The notes beneath the pieces were generated by a model, which searched no databases, was not told the origin of the DNA, and saw only the letters and a program-made list of their open reading frames with translations. Shown piece after piece: positions 45,399 through 56,853 of a stretch of DNA of 64,000 bases (positions are counted from its first letter, which is position 1; every line of letters begins with the position of its first letter). The position numbers were made by a program, and so were the translations under genes. Source of the DNA: Theobroma cacao (taxonomy: Eukaryota; Streptophyta; Magnoliopsida; Malvales; Malvaceae); assembly GCF_000208745.1 (NCBI RefSeq), contig NC_030855.1, positions 9,226,869 to 9,290,868 of the forward strand. Reading direction: 5' to 3'.

Positions 45399-48300
45399 TG
45401 TAAAACCCGACCCTATAAATACATGTCATGACATACATGCATTGAGTAGCATGTTATTACGCTAGAAAAGCACCTAAGAATAGACGAAACCTGATATTGT
45501 ACCTAACGGTACACTTAAATTGATTTAACCTCGAACTAGTTCAAATAGGAATTGTAGGATGAAATTTAATATTTTATAGTCCAGGAATGACTAAAAATGA
45601 TTGTTCGGAGTTCGAGGGTTCATTTGGGGTAAAATTAGAAATTTTGATATTCAAGGGCAAAATCGTCATTTTGCCACCTAAGATAATAATTTGATCATGG
45701 AGTGAAATTTTTGACCAAGATTAACTATTTGGAGTATAATTTAATGATAGGAAGTGAAAAAGTTTAATTCTGGTGATTTTTGGAGTGTAGGGGCAAAATC
45801 GTAATTTTGCCACCCACGGACAAAATTTGAGATTTTGAGAGAATTTAGATCAAATTTGACAAATTGGAGAATGGTATGAGTATAAGGGATGAAAAATATG
45901 TCTATGGGCAATTTTTCAATTTTTGGGGCAAAAATGTAATTTTTGACTTTTACGGGGGCAAAAGTGTAAATTTCAAAAATTACTCCACCGAGACTTTGGA
46001 TGAGTCTGAGAATTTTATCTAAGCTATGAATATATGAGACAAGTGTATGGTGAAAATTTGGAAACAAATGGATGAAATTTTAAAAATGGGCCAATGGGAA
46101 AGTGACATGTGGCATTTTTTAATGATATAATATTATTTTAATGAAAAGTCAGCCCATTTAAACCCAAATTTTAAGTGCTGGCCGGCCATAAGGAAGAACA
46201 AGAGAGGAAATAGAGAGGAAAGGAAGAAAAAAAGAAAAACCAAAGAGAAACAAGAAAATTCAAAGGGAAATTCGCGGTTTTCGACCGTTTACGCGTCTAA
46301 CGGTAAGATTTTTCGATTTTAGCTTGATTTCTACCTTTCCTATGCCTTTATTTCCATTTAGCATGCTTGAGGAGAGAGATCAAAAAGTGATATCAAGGGC
46401 TGGACGAAATTCTAGGGGAGAGAAATTGAAATTTTTAGGTTTTGATTTTTAGTTAAATTGATAGTTTTAGTTAGTTAAATGTGTTTAGAAATTAAATTGG
46501 GCAAGAAATCATTAAATTTTCACAATACCCACTCTTGGCTGGATGCTCAATGCTGTACAATGATGATGAATTGATTTTATTCTAAGGGAAATGAAGAGAA
46601 AATGATGAAAAACGATTAAACGTGATAGAAAAACAAAGTAGAAAATTAACCGAGTTAATGTCCCATTTTTGGCCGAATTTTCCAAGGAAGGGAGTGAGCT
46701 GATTTTGTTGTTTTTAGAAGGTTATTGGCTGATATTTAATGGTTAGAAATGTTGGAGAGAGAATGGGATGATTTAGAGCTAAAATGGAGCGCGTTAGCAA
46801 TTTATCGGGCAAAGTGCCAAAAATAGGTTAATACCGCGTTTAAGCCGTTTTAGGCTATTGCATTTCATACCATGCATTAGTATAGGATTTAAGTTAATTA
46901 TATAGTGATTTAGCATCAATGTGATGAATTGTGTAAATTTTTGTAATGTGTCTAGGAGGAGAGCCTTCCGGAAAAGGCAAAGAAGTCGTACCCGACGAGT
47001 AGTGATCGGGGCGCTTAGAAAGCTTTTAGTTTGTACAAACGGTGAGTAAACTTATTATTATTGTAAATTATCTAGAGTTTATTTTAAATGCCCTTTATGT
47101 ATTTTATGAAATGAGAACGAGATTAAAACGGGATTTTTGATGTTTTAGGAATAAATGTGACAAATAAAAATATATTGTATTGATTATGAAATTGAGTAAT
47201 TGGAGGCTACAAATTGACTTGAAAAATATATATTTTCCTAGGAATGGCTTATGAGAAATGAGTATATGTGGCTATATTTTGTGAATGCATTGGGAAATTT
47301 ATGTAAGTTGTTTTACTATGCAGGCTGGATAAATAAATAAAAGCCACGTTATACTGTCGAAATTTTATTAAAATTGGTGGGTTAGTCACTGCAGTGACGG
47401 GTTTCCGTGGACTGCCTATTAGAGGGGCACGGTAAACCCAGTTATATAGTTACTCCGGTTGTAGAGGCGAGGAGGGTAACTCCCGGGGTAGTATTAGAGC
47501 TCACTTCACGTCGAACCCCCACGTGAATGTGTAACTCGGCCAACGCCAAGGAACGGCTGGTTTTAAAAATAAAAATGTGTTTCACGTGTGAATATTTTAA
47601 CACCCTTGGCGGACTCGGTTAGATGCCTCGGCCAAGGTATCCCCGAGGATTAGTTTTGGCTTGAGCCTTGTTTTAATAAAAGACATAAGCCTTAACAACT
47701 GTTTTGGTAAATTACAAATATTTTATGGTTTAAGAAATAAATTGAAAACATTATGAAATGGGTTGAAATTTGTTGTTTAAACTTGCCTCCATTTTACTCG
47801 CCTTTAGATATTTATGATAATGTCTGTTTACTCATTGGGATTGCAAAATCTCACCCAACTCCTTTCCACCCATTTCAGGTTCAGTATAGACTGTAGATAG
47901 CTGATCTCATCGAGGACTACCATTGGATCTGCATTTTCCAAACCGTAGGTTCACAGTCCTCTTTACTTTTGTTTATTCGGGGGCCCTCTTGTTATTGTAA
48001 ATTAAATTAAATATTTTGGCTTACTGTATTTCAGTATGTATAAATTTATTTAGCTTTTACGCTATAAAAATTATTCACGTATAACTCTATAAATATTGTT
48101 TTATAAGAAAATAGAATATTTTTCTTAATATTTCTTTTATTTTCTTATTATATTCAAATAACCGTAATTTCGTTTTAAATGAAGATTTTAGACTTTTAAA
48201 CTCATTTTGAATATAATTATGTGTTTTGTACTTGTATATTACGTTTTAGCCTAGTTTCAAAATTTTTGAGAAAAAAATGACCAAAATCCCCTATGTGGCG

Positions 48301-48500
48301 AAAATTTTATTTTGATTGTTTTTTATCTAAAATAGTATATATTCTCTAGAAACTCGATATTTAACAATGATTGCTCACAGGAAAGGAAAGAAACTGATAT
48401 GTAAGCCTTGCGGGGTTCCGGTTGGCATTCCGGATAATAAGTGTCAATCGGGACGTCGCGGAGATTGTCATGGGCCTGAGGGAGGTTCCGGGTCGTGACA
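45399..48500 (+). repeat. Element F 3' LTR
   Basis: This 3102-bp LTR aligns with the 5' LTR at a constant offset of 8180 bp until about 40030. Differences cluster in the first 515 bp and the last 300-400 bp, with a single one seen in the 2.2 kb between (39304 T against 47484 C). Confidence 0.95.
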
Positions 48501-48505
48501 TAGTT

Positions 48506-49640
48506 GCACCTCATTCATGATTGTCCCAATCCTAGGATGATATTTTAATTATCTTTTGATTCTTAGCTTTTGGGAAACATATAGTTATGATTTAATTTTA
48601 TGTGATATTCTTGTGTTTGCTTTATTTTAGAATGTGACTTCTAATAATTTGAGCACTATACTCTTTTACTTAGAATTTTTGTATGATTTAGAGAGATTTT
48701 ATGTTGATGAAAAAGTATAGTGAAGTCAAGAATTCTAGAATTTGTTTGATTATCTCTCGAGGTGAAATCTTAGATAACACTTAGGATAAGAAGTGATTTA
48801 GGCCATCTTTGGACCGTTTGAGCCTTTTTGAGCCTACCTTGTTTACCTTAGTCACCCTTTTTGAGCCTAATTTACCTTTTCTTTGTAATTACACAATCAT
48901 GTTAGCCTCGGCCTGTCTATGTAAATCCAGCAATTTGAACCTTTCACCCTCTAAATATTTTAATCTTTCTAAGGGATGATTTGAGCTTAAGAATAAATTG
49001 AGGTAGAAAGGTGAAAAAAAAAGTGATGGTTGTTAGGAAAATGACCCCTAGTTTATAATTGTAAAAAGAAGTTTGGGGGTTGAAAAAAAAAAGAAAAGAA
49101 AAGATATAAAGTGTGTTGTACAAAGGAAAGTTTACTTCAAGTTTGGAGGTGCTATAAAAAAAATTAAGCTCTTTATATGTCATAGATCGACTAAGTGCTT
49201 AGGGTGAATTTGAGTCTAAATATATCCTTTATCATACCTTGACCTTAGCCTTCCATTACAAGCTTGATAAAGACTTATTGATCCTTGAATAAGTGTTAAT
49301 CTACATTAGTGGAAAGAGAGATGAAAAGCAAACTTATGGGATCCTAGTACTAATCTATGCTTAGATTTGGCTTAAACTAATCCGAATTGCATGATATTCT
49401 TTGTAAAAGAGCATTCACACACACACGGAAGTTCATTCGAAAAGTAAGTTTTCACTTGAATTGATGCATGAATTTAAGGATTAGCTATATGTTACCTTAA
49501 GTTGGAATTTGAGTTAATTTTTAAGGAAAAATTGGGAAATCATGATTTGGTACTTCTATCTCTTGTTCAAGATTTTTTTTAGTTTTCTTTTTGTGATTTT
49601 CTTTTGCTCGAGGACTAGCAAAATCTTAAGTTTGGGGGTG
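48506..49640 (+). other. Element G 3' untranslated region after the F insertion, with PPT
   Basis: This continues G beyond F. It is non-coding, with repeated TTTGAGCCT motifs (about 48820-48870). It ends CTCGAGGACTAGCAAAATCT then TAAGTTTGGGGGTG (49627-49640), the characteristic Athila/Tat-type polypurine tract directly before the 3' LTR. Confidence 0.8.
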
Positions 49641-50680
49641 TGATAATTCTATTTTATAGAATTATTTTATTCCAATTTTGTTATTAAACGTTAGCTAAGT
49701 CCTCAATTTTCAATTATAATTTATTTATTTTTAGTTATTTTTATAATTTGTTTATTTTTAAGTGAGTAATTTTAGTGTTGTATTATTCTTTTTAATTTGG
49801 TTATTATTTATTAGTTTTTATTTTTTTTTTGTAGGAACTAAAAGAAATTGAGCTTAATTTTGGAAAGTGAAATGTTGAAAGACCCGAAAGTCTGCTTGCA
49901 TATGCTTCAATGTTTGGCTATAACTTGAGCTACAAAGCTTCAAATGATGCTATTCTTGAACCTTTGGAAAGCTAAGAGACAAAGATACAATTTATTAAAA
50001 TCATTTTTCCCACTTCTTCCTAGAAGATAGCAAAAATTGTGTCATAATATGGCTGAACGTGCAGTGTTGGGAATGGAAATTTGTAAAGACTGACAATTGA
50101 TTTTTTGGGCCTCTCATTGCACTTTTAAGCCCAATTAAACCCTAGGTCAACTTAAGGAACTTGAGGTTAAGTTATTAGTATAAATAGGATATGTTTAACA
50201 ACATTAGAGAGACAACTTTTGGGAGATTCAAGAAGCTAGGAGTTGAGGCTGAAACTTGGAGATTAAGGCGGTAAATATTGTTTTGTTTTCTTCCTTGGCT
50301 TTTATTTTTCTTGTTACTCTCAATGGTTGAATTTATTATAATGTTATTTGTGTTTGCAATTATGAGTAGCTAATTTTCTTTTTCTAGGATTGCAATTGAA
50401 CTCACATGTAATCTAAAGTTTTAATCTCTTTCTTGCTTATTTTTAATGGGATTAGAATTGTTTATTCCAATTTGTTCTTAATCCTTTTAATTGCTTGGCC
50501 ACCAATAAAATTGATCTTGGAACCTAAACAAACTTGGGAAGGGAATTTAGAGTAGACTAAAATGGTGATAGCATATGATCTTATTAATTGATTTGCGTAT
50601 AAGATAGGGATATACCTATAGGTCATATGTAGCCAGATTAGAGCCTAAACTTAATAAGTCTGTTTTAATTTCAATTCACA
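49641..50680 (+). repeat. Element G 3' LTR
   Basis: This LTR of 1040 bp starts TGATAATTCTATTTTATA and ends ATTCACA. It is diverged from the 5' LTR by numerous substitutions and small indels, so G is older than F. Confidence 0.88.
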
Positions 50681-51530
50681 TAGGAATATAGTGGTTTCAA
50701 TTATATACATGTACATAGTCCTCTTTCTTTCTTTGGAACCATTCCAACTAAGCTATGTTGTATACATCATAAGCATTTGTCACTTTTCATTGTACCATCT
50801 GCCCCTTTTAAATTTTGGCACTTTCTTTTTATACACATTGCATCCTATGTAATTGTATTACCAAAGAATTGTATTCACTCCTACTAACCTCCTTTTGTCT
50901 ATGAGATAAATACACTTGTATATATTATTAAATCCAACCCTTTGGATCCCATATAATAGAACAAAGTGTATAACTCCAACGAAAAACATATTTAGTAGTT
51001 CATCTCATATGAATAATACATCTTCAATGTATCTTACTAAATCCATGGAGTTCTCATACATATGATTATGCATCTCTATGCAAAATCTTAAGAGTTAGAT
51101 TCCAATGTAACCATGTAATAACTAAAAAACTCTCTTTTAGTGTCGTCATACTCCCACTAAATCCAAGATCCTTTGTGATAGTAATAATCAAACTCTTTTG
51201 AATTTTTAGTGATGTTACATATATACATCTCAATGTATGCGTGGAATCATATTGGTTTGGAATAATATAATTGGCTACATATAACTTGGAGAGATATGGA
51301 CCAAATCATATCAGTATATGAGTTTGCTTTCTTCTTTGAACAAACATCTCTATGTTCTATTCATAAGAAAGTTCCATTTCACATGTATCTACATTCATCT
51401 TTTGAATGATTAATTAATAAGTAAGAGTAATCTTCACTAAGATCATATCATAATAAGAGTACTTCAAACTATATAGCTCGTATGATCTTATATTTGAGTT
51501 CTCTAAACATTTCAAGGTTTCAAATTTTAA
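50681..51530 (-). mobile_element. Repeat H copy 1, internal fragment
   Basis: This non-coding stretch is homologous to 53955-54504 plus 56859-57085 of H copy 2. It contains the uninterrupted site GAGAGATATGGACC where E inserted in copy 2 (GATAT at 51293-51297). It stops abruptly at an antisense LTR fragment. Confidence 0.75.
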
Positions 51531-53043
51531 CAAGTTGGAATAAATCATTCAATGTTTCATACCAATACAATTATGTCTCCCAAAACAATTTTGAAATGCA
51601 AGTTCACTCACCAGTTTTTGTTGAATCTTTACTCGACTTCAACCTCCACTAATGATCCAAATGGAACTGTGGGGCCTCGTTGGGACCTATCATCACAATA
51701 ACATCACAACCAACCCGATTTGCATAATTATATTTCTAAAAGCTATCCACTAAATCATATTCTACTAGTTGTTTTTAACTAGTTTCCATCTACCATCAAG
51801 TGACTATATGTTTTCACTATTCTAGTCACACTACAATGAATAACCCACCTCAACTACAAAACACTCACTGATCTAGCCACTAGCCATTCTCAACAACTTA
51901 AAAAAAATCAACTAAATTTCACTACTCACCTTGGTAGCTTTGTAATTGAATTTCTTTTCTACAAGCTTCCAAACTATCATGAAAATCTCACTTTTTCTCT
52001 CTACAACGTCTAGCTAGTGAGAGAGTGTAATAAGGAAAGGTTTTGAGGGCTTTTATGGTGAGAAAGTAGAAGAGTACAAAGAACTTTGGGCAAGGGTGCA
52101 CAAAAACATGAAAAATCAGGGTTAACTCAAGGAAATATAGGGAAATTCAAGGCAAGCTTCCATGGGGGGGGGGGTGAGAGAACGTGGGAGACGAAGGAAA
52201 AGAAGAAAAAGTGCTGGAAATTTGAAGAACATCCAAGAAACTTAGATTTTTATGGCTTAAGTTTATCCATTTCTAGCAAAATTACCAAAATGCCCTTAAC
52301 TATGTCATTTTATTTTTCCATTCCCTGTATACAATCTTTTTACTACTTTGACACTAAGACAAGGTCCATAAGGGTCTAGAAATGCTCGAGTTCGTGAAAA
52401 CTTAAAAATTTTAACTCGAGATGCAAAATGACCTTTTTACCCTTTTTGTTTCCTTCCATTTTAATTTAGTCCTCCCAAGACTCATTTAACTCCAATTTCC
52501 TTCTATTACCTTCTTCTACACATGTACAAACAAAGTATGAAGTTTGTACTCCAACGCGGTGTCTCCATAATATTTAAAATATTTATTTGCCCGTGCTATC
52601 TTTACTTAATAAAGACACGTAGCCCCACTAACATCATTTTTTGCCAAAATTCTTTCATTCTTCTTCTCCCCCACTTAGATTGACCATATTCTCCTTCTTC
52701 ATGAAAAATTTTGACATTGAATAAAATATTAATATTTTAATATTATTTTATTCCAAAAATTTTGTCTTGCCTCCTCTTGTTTCCTTAGCACCCAAAATAC
52801 CTTATTATGCCTCAATTGACTTTCGAATCACTTTTTATCCTGTAAATTCTTCTCCGATAAAAATATTATTATTTTCTCGCATGTGAAATACTTTATCCTA
52901 ACTATTTCTTAGGCTTACTTGGACCTTAATAACATTAGAAAACTAGTTTTAGGGGCTCACCAAGAGAAATGATGAAATTACCCTTAGTTCGTGTTATCGC
53001 GTCTACTACTAGTTACGAGTTAATAGGGGTCAAGGTCTCACGC
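51531..53043 (-). mobile_element. Truncated D/E-type solo LTR, antisense
   Basis: On the - strand it starts near TGAGACCTTGACCCCTAT (53043 leftwards) and follows the first 830 bp or so of E with indels, including AACTTGCATTTCAAAATTG (about 51590). It ends at about 51531, before the part that holds the palindrome array in D and E. No target duplication is visible because one end is missing. It contains a run of 11 G at 52164-52174. A 97-codon + frame over it is not supported. Confidence 0.75.
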
Positions 53044-53683
53044 TATCCTTAGTTTGATTTTCTTTTCACTACGTATTTTGAAAATGTAGTCCATAGCCAA
53101 CCCCATTGACAAACTCAATCCTGTTTTGGCATCCTTGGTTAGACACTCGTAATGATGAAATTAAAGCATAGCACTCGACATATAAGACAAACTAGTTCTC
53201 AAGTCTAGGGAGTATTTACACGACTGACACATGAGAAGTGTTGCATAGACACTAGTGTTTTATCTAATCCACTTCTCATGGTGGGTCATGTTCAGTGAAC
53301 TTGCTCTCCTAGGCAAACACCTATATTCTAGTTCCAAGTACCTCTATACTTCAATCTATGAGATCGATTGCTTACTTCCAAAGTAAGGAACATAGAATAT
53401 ACCAGTCTCTAAGCATTATTGATGTCCAATCTCGATGATACATTGACCTGGAACATTTTGAGATTATGCTTTGATGCATAAGAATCTCATAACTGCAACC
53501 CATTACAGTTCTCTTGCAAGGCATATTAATCTCATGGACTTCATCCAATTAGACTTATAATTCATTATAATTGATGTCTTATTGATGAAGAAAAACTTCT
53601 AATCATTCAACATGAATGATACTGTTGCATGATTGGAATCAAGCCTTAACCAATCTTGATGGGTTGCAGGGCTCAACCCAACA
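53044..53683 (-). repeat. Repeat H copy 2, left (3') LTR portion
   Basis: This ends CTCAACCCAACA at 53683, directly left of a copia-like polypurine tract. On the - strand the LTR therefore starts TGTTGGGTTGAG. It aligns with 31550-32000. Its left part is cut by the D/E-type fragment, so the LTR is incomplete. Confidence 0.6.
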
Positions 53684-53697
53684 TCTCCCACTAGCAC
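53684..53697 (-). other. Copia-like polypurine tract of H copy 2
   Basis: On the - strand it reads GTGCTAGTGGGAGA, immediately followed by TGTTGGG. A GTGGGAGA-type tract next to TGTTGGG is usual for Ty1/copia elements. It sets the element's orientation as -. Confidence 0.65.
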
Positions 53698-54504
53698 AAA
53701 GCCAATTGCTACCTCATCGTATATGGATTTAATCCATCTAGCAATTGTGTCTACATGTAGACTCGCTTGAGCCCTTTAATGTGGTATTTTTATCTATCTT
53801 CTTGATGTCCATGCATCACATCATGTCATATTACTATATCTAGATCCAATGAGACCTAAGTTTTGCTAGTATGGCTCCATTGTTACATTAACAATGTTCA
53901 TAACCTTTTATTAATTCCATAGGCTAACAATCTAAGTATTTTTCTATTAGAGCCCTTTTAATAGGATGTATATGACTTTAATTATATACATATACATAGT
54001 CCTCTTTCTTTCTTTGGAACCATTCCAACTAGAATATGTTGTATGCATCATATGCATTTGTCACTTTTCATTGTGCCATCCATCCCTTTAAAATTTTGGC
54101 ACTTTCTTTGTATACACATTGCATCCCATGTAATTATATCACCAAAGAATGGAATTCACTCCTGTTAACCTCCTTATGTGTATGAGATAAGTACACTTGT
54201 ACATTTTATTAAATCTAACCTTTTGAATCCCATTTAATAGAACAAAGTGTATAACTCTAACAAAAAACATATTTTGCATCTCTATGCAAAATCTTAAGAG
54301 TTAGATTTTAATGTAACCATGTAATACTAAAGAAACTTCTTTCTTAGTGTCATCATGCTCCCACTAAATCCAAGATCCTTTGTGAGAGTAATATTCGAAC
54401 TCTTGTGAATTTTTCGTAATGTTACATACATACATCTCAATGTATGCTTGGAATCGCATTGGTTTGGAATAATATAATTGGCCACATATATATTGGAGAG
54501 ATAT

Positions 54505-56853
54505 TGTGAGACCTCGACCCCTATAGGCTCGTAACTAGGTGTAGATGCAATAACACGGGCTAAGGGTAATTTTGTCATTTCTTTAGTGAGCCCCTAGAAG
54601 TATGCTTTTAAACATTATTAAGGCCTAAGTAGGCTTAAGGCATAAATGAATTATGAAAATAAGGATAAAATGACAAAGGAAATAAAAATAATGATGATTT
54701 CCAAGGTAGGGGCAAAATGGTTATTTTTTATCTCGAGTCAAAATTTTTAAGTTTTCATGAAACTGAGTATTTCTAGACTATTTTGGACCTTGTCCCAGCA
54801 TCAAAAGAGTAAAAAGATTGCATCAAGGATTGGAGGAGAACAAGCCAACTTGTTAAGGGCATTTTCGTAATTTATGTGGAGTTAGATAAGCTTGAGCTAT
54901 AAATATCATCTTCTAGCAACTTCTTCTCATATTTCCAGCAGCTTTTTCTTCTTCTTCTCCCTCCCATCTCACAATGCTTTCATCCTCCATGGAAGCTTGT
55001 TTTGAAACCTCCATAACTTCTCTCAAGCTAGCTCCACTTTTCATGTTTTTGTGCACCCTTTCATAGAACCTTTGTGCTCTTTCACTCTCTCACTTTAAAA
55101 CCCTTGAAAAGACTTACTTCCATATTTTCTCTCACTAGCTAGGTGTTTTAGAGAGAGAAAGAGGGAGTTTTATAATAGCTTGAAAATTATTGGAAAGAAT
55201 TTCAAATTTACAAAGCTACCAAGGTTCCAACAAAGCCCCACCACCCCATTTGGGCCATTAGAGGAAGTTGGAGTTGAGTAAAGATTTAACGAATACCGGT
55301 GAGTGAACTTGCATTTCAAAATTTCTTTGGGAATGTAAATGTATTTGGATGAAACATTTGAATGATTTTATCCAACCTTTCTTTAAAAAAATGTGTGCCG
55401 GAGAACAAGCCCTTGATAAAATGTTTTGATGTTGTGAAAATGTCAAATGTGTAAAAGGATGAATCCATGTGCTCCTATATTATGTTGGTATATATATATA
55501 TGAATATATGTTGTGCATTGATGAATAATGTTGTGTGATGATATTGAAGTGTGTGAGTAGGGAGTGCACACATGATGATGATAGAGTGTTCGACTAGGGA
55601 GTGCACACATGATGATGATATTGCATTGAGTTAAGTGTGGCGGGATGGTATGCTTGATGATGTATGTATATATATAAATATGTGTGTTATATAAAGTTCA
55701 TGAGCATGGTATATGGTTGTAATACATGTGAAATCTTGCATGTTGAACCTTGGAAATTTCTAAGCATTTTCAAGTTGATCTTGTCTTTGCAGCAAAATGG
55801 CCTTTTCTTGAGAGAATGAAAACTTGTTGTTGGTGTCCTATTTCTTGCTGCAGCGAGATTCATTCTCGTTGCAGTGAAAAACTCTCGGGTTTAGGAAAGT
55901 TACACTAGCCTGGTTCTCGCTGCAGCAAGAATGTATTCTCGCTACAGCAAGAAAGTTGCTGAAGCTCCTTGCTGCAGCGAGATTTATTCTAGCTACAGCG
56001 AGAAACATTCTATCTTGTTTACCTCCTTGTTTGGTTGCAACCCTATTTTCCACTTCTTTAGCACCATAGTTGATCATGGACTTCCAACATCAAGGAATTA
56101 ACTAATTAAGTTTGAAATGAGGGGTTTTAATGAGAAACCCTCGGCCAGTTGAGAAACCCTCGATCAGCTTATACTTTGAGCCAAATTTCGCTGCAACGAG
56201 AATGCCTTTCCGTTACAGCGAGGACTCGTCGTTTCACTTGACTTGCTTGAATGCTATTAAAGCTTTCACTCTTCAAATCCTTTGTTGTGCATGGATCCTT
56301 TATCATCAAGTGATTAATTCATTTAGGGTTTAATGAAGGGTTTTAATAAGAATTAAACTAAATTGCATTATTTTTTAAAATAAGTGCATTATGATTTTTT
56401 AACTTCTCTTATCGATTGCTTGTTCCCTTCCTTTGTTCACTCACTGGGTTTATACTCATCGTTTTCAACTTCATATTTTCAGATCAAGACGCAGCCAGTA
56501 ACTACTTCGGGGCATCCTTGTAGATTTGTTTCCTTGGTAAGTATCTCGGCATTCAATAGCTGAACTTTCACCCGAGTCTCTCCGCTGGAAGTCGAGTATC
56601 CCTTTTGTTGTGTATAGACAAACCCGATGTAAATTATTAAGATATATGTTTTAGACAATATATGTATATTTGATTGGTAATGCCACTACGAGATGGCAAT
56701 GGTTAGCATTATTTTGAATTGGAATTATGAAATATAACTTTAGCAATTTTGATGGAATGATGAACAGGTCATATAAATTAGCTTGATTGGGCCTAGTGGG
56801 CTATGTCCATTGGGCCCATGCGCTGGTCATGGCTCAAAATTTGGGTCATGACA
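54505..56853 (+). mobile_element. Solo LTR E, inserted in H copy 2
   Basis: This 2349-bp unit starts TGTGAGACCTCG and ends GGGTCATGACA, flanked by GATAT (54500-54504 and 56854-56858). The empty site is seen in H copy 1 at 51293-51297. It is homologous to D, shares the paired palindromes, and has no internal region. Short frames (55258-55446, 55838-56077, 56130-56333) are not supported. Confidence 0.92.
55842..56221. promoter_or_regulatory. Array of four palindrome pairs in E
   Basis: Palindromes matching TTCTCGCTGCAGCGAGAA are centred at about 55850.5, 55871.5, 55922.5, 55944.5, 55974.5, 55995.5, 56193.5 and 56215.5. Pair spacings are 21, 22, 21 and 22 bp. It is the counterpart of the three pairs in D. 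Confidence 0.75.

Larger units (their letters stand above)
37219..48500 (+). mobile_element. Element F, near-intact autonomous chromovirus (Tekay/Del-like), inserted in G
   Basis: This is a complete element of 11,282 bp on the + strand, flanked by TAGTT (37214-37218 and 48501-48505). Its LTRs are 3103 and 3102 bp, starting TGTAAAACCCGACCC and ending GGGTCGTGACA. It has a Met-tRNA PBS, one gag-pol frame interrupted only by an 84-bp intron-like segment, a PPT and a chromodomain-like C-terminus. All catalytic motifs I looked for are present. The two LTRs are almost identical over their middle 2.2 kb, but clearly diverged at both ends. Confidence 0.97.
32470..50680 (+). mobile_element. Element G, non-autonomous Athila-type element carrying F
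   Basis: LTRs at 32470-33513 and 49641-50680 both start TGATAATTCTATTTTATA and end ATTCACA. Between them are broken gag, a protease frame, an integrase tail, a long 3' untranslated region and the Athila-style PPT TTTGGGGGTG. RT, RNase H and the integrase core are missing. F is inserted in the 3' region (37214-48505 with its target duplication). Without F the element is about 6.9 kb. Flanking bases (TGCAT left, TAGGA right) do not form a target duplication, so an end has been rearranged. Confidence 0.88.

Noticed and set aside
52086..52379. A 97-codon + frame across a run of 11 G
   Set aside because: It lies antisense within a truncated D/E-type LTR and has no homologous frame in D or E.
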